NCBI GenBank assembly: GCA_021521415.1
Contig: JAIQDT010000061.1
Coordinates: forward strand, 4,588,001-4,652,000
Direction: 5' to 3'
Source: Bidens hawaiensis
Taxonomy: Eukaryota; Streptophyta; Magnoliopsida; Asterales; Asteraceae
DNA length: 64,000 nucleotides
In this document: one piece after another, positions 29,697 through 40,440 of the stretch
Position numbering within the stretch: the stretch's first letter is position 1
Layout of the letters: the number at the start of each line of letters is the position of its first letter
Program-made: the position numbers and the translations under genes
The notes under the pieces: model-generated
The model's database searches: none
Told to the model about the DNA's origin: nothing
Seen by the model: the letters and a program-made list of their open reading frames with translations, nothing else

Positions 29697-30455
29697 ACTA
29701 ACTTGATTATGGCAGGAATGTTAACTAAATAATGTGATTATGCGTATTGTGGGATGATGGGGAGCCACAGTTTTTGGTGATACGTGATAAATACTATATG
29801 TGTATATGTGTCTATATACATGCTATGTGATTAGCCGTAGGAAATACTATGTGTAGAATATACTAATTATTTGCGTGTACACTATATAATGTTTGAGTTT
29901 ATGTGAAACCGTTGTGGGAGGAAGGGGGTCCACAGTGGTTGGTTAAACACGGAAATTGGAAACAGGTAGTACGAACAAACAATCACGATTTTACCGAAAT
30001 TTCGAATTTATATTATAAATATACATGTGTGCATATGCACACACAAGGATATGGCTGCACATATTTATACAAACGTAAATACATATTTTACATACGCGCG
30101 TACATACAAACTATGACTGTGTGGTACGCAGAACTGATTTCGTTAAACTTATGAAACTCACTAACTATTCGTAGTTGACCTATTTTAACATGCTTTTCAA
30201 GTAATCAGATATGAGAAGTAATTTCCTGTGCGTTACGTGTCTGATTGGTGATTGATGTCGTGGGCATTTGAGTTAGAAGTAAAGTGATTGAAGAACAGGT
30301 TTAATTGTATCACCTAGTTTGTAAAAGATGTTAGAACGATGTAATATATTGTAAATTAGTTAGTAATGTTTCTTTATGAACAATGTATTTCATACCAGTT
30401 GTATCTGTTGCATTTCCGTTTTACGCTTCCGCAATTCGCTTAACGGGGTGTGACA

Positions 30456-30460
30456 CTGGG
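30456..30460. repeat. Right target-site duplication of H (ctggg)
   Basis: This is identical to 26703-26707. Confidence 0.93.
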
Positions 30461-31305
30461 TTTGCAAGTTCACCAGTCTGACGCCGGGATCTTTATCCAT
30501 CAGACAAAATATGTGAACGATGTCTTGAGCCGATTCAAGATATCCGATGGCAAAATTCCCTCTACTCCTCTTCCCGTGGGTCACAATTTATCACCGGATG
30601 AATTAGAGGATACCGTAGATCCGACCCTATATCGAGCTATGATTGGATCACTCATGTCTTTGACTGCTTCTCGACCGGACATTATGTTTGCTGTCTGTTT
30701 ATGCGCTAGGTATCAATCGAGTCCCTGAGTGACTCACCTGGTAGCAGTAAGGCGTATCTTACATTATCTGAGGGGAACTCCAGACATCGGGTTATGGTAC
30801 CCCAAAGACGATAAGTTTGATCTCACCGAATTTACTGACTCGGACTATGGAGGTTGCAAGATCAATTTCAAATCGACAACGGCGGGATGTCAATTCTTGG
30901 GAAACCGGCTTGTTTCTTGGCAGTGTAAGAAGCAGACAACGGTCTCAACTTCAACAGCCAAAGCGGAGTATGTGGCAGCCTCGAGTTGCTGTTCACAGGT
31001 TCTCTGGATCTAGCAACACTTGCGGGATTACGGTTTGAAGTTTCTTACTACTCCTATTTTTATTGATAATTCTGCTGCAATCTCTATCACCAAAAATCCG
31101 GTTCAACATTCAAAAACAAACATATTGAAATTCGTTATCACTTTATACGTGATTGCTATGAAAAGAAATTAATATCAATTGATAAAATTCATACGGATTT
31201 TCAAAAGGCTGACCTTTATACTAAAGCTTTTGACAAAACGCGTTTTCAGTACTTGCTTGGTATAAACGGTTTAAAATCTTTCACAGAAATTCAAAATCTT
31301 GATTA
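30456..31305 (+). pseudogene. pol: Element C reverse transcriptase end and RNase H
   Basis: This resumes RT after H (LGLQVHQSDAGIFIHQTKYV), then the RNase H with TDSDYGG, KAEYVAAS and FIDNSAAISI, ending DLYTKAFDKTRF. Stops at 30726-30728 and 31011-31013 and a frameshift near 31115 break it. The natural end is TAG 31303-31305. The same end motif (KAFDKTRF-YLLGINGLK) is in element E. Confidence 0.85.
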
Positions 31306-31355
31306 GATCATTTTTTAATTTTTGTTGTTTTGTTATTTCAATTTTTACTGTTTTT

Positions 31356-31367
31356 AGGGGGAGAAAA
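31356..31367 (+). other. Internal polypurine-like tract after element C pol
   Basis: AGGGGGAGAAAA lies about 50 bp after the pol stop, 4.3 kb before the real polypurine tract at 35649. Element E has the same tract at the same place (38849-38861, minus strand). Confidence 0.6.
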
Positions 31368-33797
31368 TAAAAAAATACAAAAATATTGTGTTTTAGTTTG
31401 TAAAGAAAAACTCTATAAACTCCAAAAACATTCAAATATTGAAAAATACAAAAACATTGAAAAATGCTCCTCAAAATTGAGTTTTTGATGCAAAAAGGGA
31501 AAATGATAGCACATTGACTTAGCGGACCTAACACATGAATAAAGTAGACTAAAAAGTGTTGTAAGATCAATTGTATGATGTGTATGATAGGCTTAACAGA
31601 TCGTATAAGTGCTGAAAAGATATAAACCTAAATGCTTGCCAAATCTAGTGGTGTTACATCTTGATGCATAGTTAATATCTGTATTAAGTATCAAAAAGCT
31701 TTAAAGATTGCTGCGTGTGCATACATTCATTTTTGAAGAAAATTCTGCTTTGTTTTATCTTTAATTTTTCAAAGAAATTCAACTTCATTTTTTCTTTATT
31801 TTTATTCAAATCTTGGATCCTCTCCTGCGCGATAAGATTATCCGACCTGAGGGTTAAGATTTGGATATTTTGCTTTATTTTCTTGGTGTTTCGTATAAAA
31901 TCTTGGACTTTCTCCGCGCGATAATACGGGATTATCCAAATTGAGAGTTAAGATTTTATGCAACTTCTGCTTATTTTTTATCTTTTTATTTTTGTTAAAA
32001 TGGAACCTTATCCGCGTGTAGTAATACCGATCTTAAGGGAAAATTTTAATTTTCTGCTTTATTTTCTTTTCGTTATTTTTTTATGAGTCACAGCTAATTA
32101 AATTAAAAGAACAAAAAAAAAACATGTGAAATTCAATGTATAAGAGATATGAAACTATGTCTGACAGGTGGGTTCCACATAAGATTTGTGCTTAATTGAA
32201 CCTTAAAATGTATCGTAAAGTTACGGACGAATCTGTCTGAAGTTTAAAGTGGATAATTATATCTGCAATCTTCTTTGGATTACGTGCATAATAATGTCAA
32301 AATTGAAGTGTAGTCTAGGACGTTATTAGTCAATATGATTCCCTGCTCAACTCACAAAAAATATGTACTGCTTTTCATTTACTGTGTTTAGTTCTTTGTT
32401 ACTTGATAATTTTCAAAATATACAAATAGATTTTATATTCTTTTTATTTTTTTGCTTTAGTTTCGATTTGCCAAGCTAGCGAATTAATCATTGAGAAAAG
32501 GAAAAAGAGTTAAACCCCGGAAAAAGTTTAAGTTAAATCGTGCTTAACGTATTTTCAATTGGTAACAATTGATGTTTTAATGTAAAAATCCGTTTAAGTT
32601 AAGTATTACCGATCCACGGTGATCGGGTATTTTAATGTATGCAATTAAAACCTAACTTGGATTTAATTGATTATTTAATTCCTTAAAATGAGAATTTTGT
32701 CTCATTCGCTAAGGAATATGGTGTTTCGTTAAAAAGTTTAACGAATGTAAAGCCTTTCGTTATTTTAACATAACGAATGAGTTTCTCATTCGTTATAAAG
32801 ACATTCGATTCCGTTGTGCATAACGAATGGAAGACATTCGTTTAAACATTTAACGAATAGGAATGGTTAATGTATTATTCGTTAAAGATTAACGAATGAC
32901 TTAGTTATTCGTTAACAATTTAACGAATGAGAGAAGATTCATTAAAAATTTTAACGAATGAGATTCAACAGTCAACGAATGAGGCCATTCGTTAGTTCAA
33001 ATTTTGAACGAATGACCTTGGTTCGCGTAAAAGTATTGGATATAATCCCAAGGTTAGACGAATGACGGTTCATTTGCCTAATTCCTATTCTATTGTCTTC
33101 TCTAAACGAAACTCTGCCAAAATTTCATCAGAATTCATTACTTGCATATTAGCCTAATTGGTTGTTATCTTTGTGTTCAGCAGGTAGCTACGATAATCAT
33201 CATATGTGTTTCACGATGATTTATCAGTGGTTTAAGTGTCAAACTGATTCATTAAAAAATTGAACCTTAATTGAATAAAGAAATCGATAATATTCATATA
33301 TCAGATTACTTTTGTATTGGTAAATTGATGGATGATTACATGCATTTAGTTTCCGAACACAAACTCAATGGTTAATCGTACAGATTGTTTGGAATTTTAA
33401 CAGTTTCTGATATGAACATGACGATTTTGACTATAAATAGTCAAAATTGTTTGTATTTTGACTCTCAGATTAGTCAAACAGACACTTTAAACTGATTCGC
33501 TAGTTTTATAACGAATGAAGCATGATTCGTTATCTTTATAACGAATGTAGCTTGATTCGTTAAGACAGTTAACGAATGACTGTATGATTCGTTAAAGTAA
33601 CGAATGGATTGCTTGATTCGTTAAGAGTGATTCGTTAAATTTGATTCGTTACTTGTAACGAATAGGTTAACGATTAAGGATAATTCGTTAAACATAACGA
33701 ATGAACCTTTTCATGTATAACGAATGTCCCATTCGTTTCCAGTTTTAATGAATGTGATTGTCATGTGTTAAATAGTTTGTTTATATTCAGATATTGA

Positions 33798-33821
33798 CTA
33801 ATGTATGTTTGTTCTAAACAG
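33798..33821 (+). promoter_or_regulatory. Putative splice acceptor just upstream of element C ORF3
   Basis: CTAAT (33798-33802), then GTATGTTTGTTCTAAA and CAG (33819-33821). The ORF3 ATG is at 33824, with AT between, exactly as in element A. Confidence 0.6.
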
Positions 33822-33823
33822 AT

Positions 33824-35626
33824 ATGGCACTTACTTGGAATAAAAGCCACAACATATGTGCGTTTTTAGAGCCGAACTTTGAAGATACTCCTATCTTTGG
33901 GGGTATGACTAGCTTTCTCATCTGTTCCAGAATTTACAAGGCCATTTCTACCCGTACAGTTGTTTATCAGAAGATAATACAAGAATTTTGGAACACTGCT
34001 AAATTTATTCTTCATGATGAATTTCATGATGAATCTGCTGCATTTACAACACACTCAAATGCAAGCAGATCGAGCTGCAAATGAGCTGGCACAGCGAAAT
34101 TTGCTGAGGCATCTTCTATCGGCTCAGCGTGATAATAAGGAACTTCGAGCCCTAGTTGCTGCTCAGGGGGAGAGGTTAGACAAACAGGAGGAGATTATTC
34201 TTCAACTAACATGCAAAGAAGATGAATTAAAGAAGTTGAAGAATAATGAAGACGATCAGGATGGTGCAGAGGGTGGGGTAGATCAGCAACTGAGCAGAAG
34301 TTCCACACCGTCAGCGGTTAATAAGACTAATGCGAGTGTTGGTGGTGGGTCAGAAGCTAGTAATCTACAGATTGTTCCATATAAAGATTACACGAGAGCC
34401 AAGCCAATAGACATTATTCCGGCTAACATGCTTCTGTTTGTAGGAATGAATGGGATTGTATACAGTATGGTGAATGCTGATGAGATCGAAGAAGGTGAAT
34501 TTGTTGATCATTCGTTAAGGAAAGAACAAATTGCCTTGCTTCTGGATCTAAATGATGATGAGATTGAGGAATTGGGTAAGAATGTGGATGTGGAAATGGA
34601 AGATCGTACTAATATAGGTATTCCTCACGGGAATGTACCTGATTTTGAAGAAGTGGAAATAGAAGATGTTACTGCTGAAGAATATCCGGAGTTTTACACA
34701 GATAATAACAATGACTCGGGTATTCCGTTCTTTATAACTGAGCATTTCAATGCGACAGAACGTCGATTACAGGAGGAGAAAGATAAGTTAAAAGCTGCTG
34801 AATCGAGCTATGTGTCCACTACAGAGAAGAAGCGGAAACGTGCTTTTGATGGTATGTTTGAATATAACGTTGAGAAGATGAATAAGATGATCGAGACTTT
34901 CAGATATCATGACCGAGAAAATGTGAAAGTTGAGAAAGCTCGGGAATTTGCATACCAGATGAAGAAGTACAATCCTGCTAAAGACGTTAAAGGTGATATG
35001 GTGGCCTGGCAGTACGATTCAGATCTTAAGGTATATATCGTTAAGTGGGAGCACGGTATATATTATTTCAGACGCCCACATGATATTTTATCTATGCCTC
35101 GATGGGATGTATGAACCTTAGCTAATCGTCCATTTGTTAACCGTGAGACGATAAATTGGCTAGCTGGTTCTACAGGCAGTTATTGCATGAAACCCGCTTT
35201 GGTTTCAAATTCTTCCAGCCTCAGGTGCTGAAACACAAATATATTGACGAGATAGATGCACGCACAGGATGGAGGAAGTTAATTTTAATAGTGAGGCCGC
35301 CAAAGACGATGAAGAGGGCTCCGATGAAGATATTCCCTCAGAGTCTCTTCACCTCATTTAATTATTGGTATTATGATAATCGTACAGGTGAAGCGGTTAT
35401 TGTTTATGGCCAGGGTTCACGCACGAAGACGTTACGTGTATTTGATTCGATGTGGCTGGTCAATCTATCTATGTCTGACAACGACGCGTTATTCACAAAT
35501 CAGATCAGATTCGCTAATGTAAAGGATTATGATCTTGCAGTGGAGTTTCAGAGGGTTGTTCGTGTGTGCTTTGCATACAAGATTCATAGCTGCGTTGATT
35601 GGAAGACAAAGATATTTCAACGCTAA
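33824..35626 (+). pseudogene. Element C ORF3, internally deleted and frameshifted
   Basis: This belongs to the same family as ORF3 of A. The N-terminus MALTWNKSHNICAFLEPN and IIQEFWNTAKF match the start of the conserved domain. Most of the middle domain (WRFLMH to YPRFIQ in A) is deleted near 34010-34060. The remainder (34014-35114) has a probable coiled coil (NELAQRNLL ... ALVAAQGERLDKQEEIILQL), an acidic stretch, a KKRKR cluster and the MVAWQYDSDLKVYIVKW-HGIYYFRR domain. A TGA (35112-35114) and a frameshift precede the final domain (35156-35626) with VFDSMWLVNLS and QRVVRVCF. No membrane segment is visible. Confidence 0.7.
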
Positions 35627-35648
35627 AGTATGATAAAGAGCTCGAGAC

Positions 35649-35659
35649 GAGGGGGAGTT
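35649..35659 (+). other. Element C polypurine tract
   Basis: GAGGGGGAGTT directly precedes the 3' LTR, a typical Copia polypurine tract. Confidence 0.88.
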
Positions 35660-36104
35660 TGTTGATACACGTTTTGTACGTCTCAGTCTTTATCAGGGCA
35701 TTAATATAATTAATCTAAAGTTTAGGGGTCTTAATGTAAATATGGCTAAATGGGCCATTCGCTCTAATGTAATGTTACATTCGTTACCCCGTAACGAATG
35801 TAACACATTCGTCTAATCTGTAAGCTCATTCGTTAACCCAGATTAACGAATGAGGGCTACTCGTTATATGTTAAATGTATTAACGAATGAAGAGTTCATT
35901 CGTGTGGTTAATGTAACGAATGACACATTCCTTAACTGTTATGTTAACGAATGTGGTCACCCCCTATATATATGCTGTAAATTATTCATTAATGTAAGCC
36001 TTTTCAAGCTTGTTTATCAATTCTCTCTCGTCACTCTGCCAATTCATTCTCTCACATCATTCATATCAACCATAACGTATATCGACTCTAATCGTATACC
36101 TAAA
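35660..36104 (+). repeat. Element C 3' LTR, truncated
   Basis: This matches 19370-19826 of the 5' LTR but lacks the final 62 bp and a 13-bp internal segment. At 36105 the sequence switches to reversed C-family noncoding DNA (element F), so no right TSD remains. The TATA is at 35964-35974. Confidence 0.88.
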
Positions 36105-38062
36105 GTTCTGTTGGGTTGATGAAGAAATAGGAACAAGCGAATGTAAGTCCATTTGTTTGTCCTTGGGATTATAAATCTCAATTATCTCACGAATTACGAG
36201 GTCATTCGTTCAAATTTGAACTAACGAATGGTCTCATTCGTTAAATTAAGAACCTGATTCGTCATCCTTTTAGACAAATAAGTTGTCCATTCGTTAAATT
36301 TTAACGAATCTTACATTAATTCCTCTTATTCGTTAACTTTTTAACGAATATAGGAGTCATTCGTTAAAATCTTCACGAAATGATACTTTCAAATCATTGC
36401 ATTCGTTAAAGGTTTACGCGAATGACTTCCATTCGTTATGCACAACGGAAGCGAATATCAAGATAACGAATAACAAACTTATTCGTTATGTTCTAAATAA
36501 CGAATGGCTTTACATTCGTTAAACCAATTAACGAACTACCAAAGATCCTTAACGAATGAGATAAAGATCTCATTAAGGAATTAAATAATATTAAAACCAA
36601 TTAGGGTTTTAATGAATTAAATAAAATTAAAACCAATTATGTTTTAATGAATACATTAGATCACCAATCAACGATCGATACAGTTTAAATTAAACATTTT
36701 TTTACGTTAACACTCAACCGATACCAGTTGTGAATTATGTTAAGCACGATTAACTTAAAACTTTTGGAAGTTAAACTTTTTCTTTTTGTTTTGGATTATT
36801 TGCTAGCTTGGTAAATCTAAAATAATGCAGAATTGAAAAAGAAAATTTAAAACCTTTTTGTATTTTTGAAAACTTTCAATTAACAAACAACGTAAAACAG
36901 TAGACAACTAAACTTATCAAAGCAGTACATATTTTTGTGAGTCGAGCAGGAAATCATATTGATCAAAATTTCCGTCCATCACATTTTTATTTTCAGCTTT
37001 TATTATGACAGGTGTTAAGTCGATTATTGGTATTGTTGTCCACTTAAATCTTCTAACAAATTTTTCAGAATTTTCGGTGATATCTCTTAATTTGTTCAAT
37101 TAGGCACAGATATCAGAAAGAATTATTTCAGGTCTTGATTCAAGCGTAATTTGATTTTCTCCAAATCACCCCAACTTGACTTAAACCTTAGAACCAATTT
37201 GATGAAAAGTGATTATTTTAAGCAATCATAGTCCGTAATCCCCACTACAAGACATACCCCAGTTATCAAGCAATACCCTAAGGTCCGTTCCCATGGATGA
37301 GTATGCACGATTTTATTTGTCGGTTTACAGACATTGTGTCCCTTGTGGTCCGTTTCTTAATGGTAATAAGACGCGAGCAAGGGGACAATGTATGACTCAC
37401 AGCATTGTTTGATCAAGTCTGTAATTCGTTTTGTACAAGAAGTACTTTTTGCGATCAAGTTTAAAGACTTAAGCAATTACACTTCGGGTTCGCTTTTACA
37501 AGCATTTTTAATATTTATCGAAATGAATACCATATGTAAAACCGCATAAAGTCCCAATGAAATCCGGAACCTTAAAGCATCCCATCAATACAGGATTTAA
37601 GGCCACAAGACCATACATCGTTGAAGCGTTAACCACCAACTAGACCCTTTTGTTAAAATTGTTTTCAAATCGATTAGAAGGCTTGAGTATGACCGGATTA
37701 TTACATTTCTGCCATCTTTATCGAGAGCTTTTATAGAACTAATCTCCCTGAATATTTAGCAATTTATGTTTATATCACTTACTAATCCGTATTTCTTTGT
37801 TAAAAGATCATTTCAAAATCATACCAGACAATCAATCGTTCAATTAATCCTCAATTCAATCTCAAATCAATCTCAATCCTTCATAATTCATTCACGTAAT
37901 ACCTTAATAACGAATCTATACACTTAGAATAGTCCAATCATGAATCTTTGTTTCAATTAGAATCAATTAAACTTCAATTTGAAAAATTCTTCATATTATG
38001 AATCCAATACTTGATGAAATAACTGGTTAATCAACGAATTAACACCTAAGATCAGATCTCAG

Positions 38063-38074
38063 GCCCTGATACCA
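38063..38074 (-). other. Element F primer-binding site
   Basis: The minus strand reads TGGTATCAGGGC, one mismatch from the initiator-Met site, two bases inside the LTR. Confidence 0.82.
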
Positions 38075-38076
38075 CT

Positions 38077-38579
38077 TGTGAGAGCGTATATGGATCTAGA
38101 TCTAGTGATTACATTGATGTTCATGTTGATTCGTTATACGATTAGGCTATGGTTACGTTAGTAGGTGTAGTGTGTATATTGAGATGGCAATCGGACAGAG
38201 TAACGAGAGGATAGATGGAAATAATCAGAACTGTTATAAAGTAATACATTACAGGGGGTATATATAGGAGATGACCCTATTCGTTAAGATAAGCTTAACA
38301 AATAGGTCATTCGTTACAATTACTTTAACGAATAAACATGCTTATTCGTTATTACATTAAATGATAGCGAATGGCCCTCATTCGTTATCTCATTCGTTAA
38401 ACTTGGTTAACGAATGAGCTTACACTTAAACGAATGTGTTACATTCTTTACGGAGTAAGGAATGTAACTTACAAAAGAGCAAATGGCCTTTTTCCATAAA
38501 TACATTATAACCCCTATACTTTAATCGATTACATTAATAACCCTGATAAAGATCGAGACGTACAAAACATGCATCAACA
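38077..38579 (-). repeat. Element F 5' LTR
   Basis: It is 503 bp. In sense it starts TGTTGATGCATGTTTTGTACG, which parallels the element C LTR start TGTTGATACACGTTTTGTACG. It ends CTCTCACA before the primer site. It carries ATTCGTTA motifs and a TATATATA box at 38259-38267. No polypurine tract precedes it, so it is a 5' LTR. Confidence 0.82.
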
Positions 38580-38848
38580 TTTAGGTTTATATCACTTACT
38601 AGAACATACTTGTTTGTTAAAAGACCTACCAATACATCAATGCAATTAAGCATACAGTCTTTTATTACTTACTTTTTACTGGACTTAGGAGCAAATGATC
38701 AATGTACTATTATTTTCTCTTTTTGCTTCTAAACTCATTTTGAGGAGCATTTTTTCATTGTTTTTGAATTTTTTTTAATATTTGAATGTTTTTGGAGTTT
38801 TTAATTTTCTCTGTATAAACTGAAAACACAATATTTTTGGATTTTATA

Positions 38849-38861
38849 TTTTCTCCCCCTA
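38849..38861 (-). other. Internal polypurine-like tract after element E pol
   Basis: The minus strand reads TAGGGGGAGAAAA shortly after the pol end, in the same position as 31356-31367 in element C. Confidence 0.6.
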
Positions 38862-38901
38862 AAATCAACAAAAATTGAACTAAAACAATAAATAAAATGA
38901 T

Positions 38902-39290
38902 TTAACCAAGCTTTTGAATATCTTTTAAAGTTTTTAAACCATTTATACCCAACAAATATTGAAAACGTGTTTTATCAAACGCTTTGGTATAAAGGTCAGC
39001 CTTTTGAAAATCCGTGTGAATTTTATTAATCAAAATTAATTTCTTTTCAAAGCAATCAAGTATAAAGTGATAACATATTTCAATGTGTTTGATTTTCGAA
39101 TGGTGAATCGGATTTTTGGTGATAGATATAGCGGCCGAATTGTCAATAAAAATAGGAATGGTAGGAAACTTCAAACCGTAATCCCTCAAATGTTGCTGGA
39201 TCCTGAGAACTTGTAACAGCAACTCGAGGCCGCCACATACTCTGCTTCGGGTGTTGAAGTTGAGACCGTCGTCTGCTTCTTACACTGCCG
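38902..39290 (-). pseudogene. pol: Element E RNase H fragment
   Basis: From about 39290 to 39225 the RNase H SWQCKKQT-like segment is readable only in a shifted frame. From 39222 the frame gives QHLRDYGLKF, FIDNSAAISI and DLYTKAFDKTRFQYLLGINGLK. The whole reverse transcriptase and the first half of RNase H are missing: the sequence passes from the acidic integrase tail directly into RNase H near 39295. Confidence 0.75.
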
Positions 39291-39299
39291 TTTGTTTCT

Positions 39300-40440
39300 G
39301 GAGTTTCATCTAATTGAACTGACGATGAATCAACAAAATCAGCATCATCGGAAGACTCAGAAACTTCATTTGATGTTTCCGATACATTAGGAGAGTCATC
39401 TACACCAACCGAAGAAGACCTTGGAATAGGAAGTCATTGTTCTTCCAGATATGATCTAATAAAATCTTCAAGAACTTCTTCAACCATGGACGTAAATGAA
39501 TTAAATAACCCGTCGTAGACGAACATCCAATCGGGACCCGTACCAGTTGGAGGAGTAGTATAACTTTGGCAATCAACGTGATACCATTCTTCCACACATC
39601 CTAAAGAGATATTGAAGATCCACTTGTTAGGAGAATTGTATCCAAAAAGTAACCCTCAAAAGCTTCTTCATCAAACTTTCCAGCATCTCTCTTCAATACA
39701 GTACACGGACACCTGAAAGGTTCCAAATATTTTAAGTTCGGCTTACTATTGTTCAGAAGCTCGTAACTAGTCTTCTTGAATCTCTTTACAGTTAGCACGT
39801 GATTCAGGGTGTCACACGCTGTATTCACAACTTCGTTCCAGAATTGAACGGGTATCTTAGATTCAGCAAGCATCGTTCTCGCAGCTTCAATTAACGTACG
39901 ATTCTTTCTTTCAGATACGCCTTTTTGTTGAGGAACATAAGGCGCACTGAATTCCCGATGAATTCCTTTTTGAATGCAGAAGAAATCCAATACATTATTC
40001 TTAAACTCAGTTCCATTATCACTACGTATTTGTCCCACTTTCAGTTTGTAATGTGATTCGATTTTCGTGATAAGGTTCTGAATTAAGATAGGCGTATGAT
40101 CTTTTGAACCTATAAATAGAACCCATGAGTATCGTGAGAAATCATCAGTAACCACCAAGAAGTACAGATCACCTGCGATACTAGCACGATTCACTGGACC
40201 AAAGAGATCCATATGAAGTCGTTCTAGTGGTGTATCAATCGAGTTAATTGACTTGCTCGGATGTGACTTCTTTTTTTGTTTCCCTTTCTTGCATGCAACG
40301 CAATGATCATTAATCTTGAAGTTCTTAAGAGAAACACCATCCACCAACTCATTTGAAATGAGGAAATTCATCTTGCGTATGTGAATGTGTCCCATGCATC
40401 GATGCCAAAGAATAGAATCCTTTTCTGTTGCTTTCTATAC
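39300..40440 (-). pseudogene. pol: Element E integrase
   Basis: The GAG-pre-integrase finger (GHIHIRKMNF ... CVACKKGK) and core (HMDLFGPV, RSDNGTEF, SERKNRTLIEAARTML) keep the D, D and E catalytic residues. The frame 39601-40395 is open, but a stop lies just upstream (after CFV, near 40435) and a frameshift follows at about 39600, after which the tail (HVDCQSYTTPPTGTG-like) reads in another frame. The acidic tail ends near 39300. Confidence 0.8.

Larger units (their letters stand above)
26708..30455 (+). mobile_element. H: 3.7-kb solo LTR, probably from a chromodomain Ty3 element
   Basis: It begins TGTGACATCC and ends GGGTGTGACA between perfect ctggg duplications and contains no coding domain, primer site or polypurine tract. 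It is therefore a solo LTR left after recombination between two LTRs. The ends resemble those of element D (TGTGACACCC ... GGGTGTGACA in sense), suggesting the same broad lineage in plus orientation; that assignment is inference. It contains an 8-copy tandem repeat and three G-rich-loop hairpins. A diverged partial relative lies at 59583-60379. Small frames inside it show no domains. Confidence 0.88.
31306..33823 (+). other. Element C noncoding region between pol and ORF3
   Basis: About 2.5 kb without a supported gene. It starts with an internal polypurine-like tract (31356-31367). At 31800-32060 there are three imperfect copies of a block containing a GCGCGATAA-like core. ATTCGTTA/TAACGAAT arrays fill 32700-33070 and 33490-33770. 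A T-rich tract ending CAG-GTA is at 33160-33186. The stretch 32160-33150 aligns by eye with the reverse strand of 36105-37130 in element F. Confidence 0.7.
19370..36104 (+). mobile_element. Element C: degenerate Copia/Sirevirus-like element, split by solo LTR H
   Basis: The element has a 519-bp 5' LTR, an initiator-Met primer site, gag, protease-integrase, RT, RNase H, 2.5 kb of noncoding motif DNA, an ORF3, a polypurine tract and a 3' LTR that lacks its last 62 bp. The LTRs differ at about ten sites plus a 13-bp indel over the shared part. At least eight in-frame stops and several frameshifts inactivate it. Solo LTR H interrupts RT at 26708-30455. Confidence 0.9.
36105..38579 (-). mobile_element. 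Element F: C-family Copia remnant with 5' LTR but no gag-pol
   Basis: On the minus strand the order is LTR (38579-38077), primer site, about 240 bp of leader, then a jump straight into 3' noncoding DNA homologous to C (about 31580-33110). Gag and pol are absent, presumably deleted. It continues at 18836-19369 beyond the element C insertion. ATTCGTTA/TAACGAAT arrays fill 36190-36560. No gene is present. Confidence 0.65.

Noticed and set aside
29903..30154. An 83-codon frame in H as a small gene
   Set aside because: It sits within a solo LTR, is low complexity and Tyr-rich, and has no counterpart in the related fragment.
32700..33070. A CRISPR-like array of ATTCGTTA repeats
   Set aside because: The repeats are 8-9 bases, in both orientations with irregular spacing, in a plant retrotransposon. 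This does not fit a CRISPR array.
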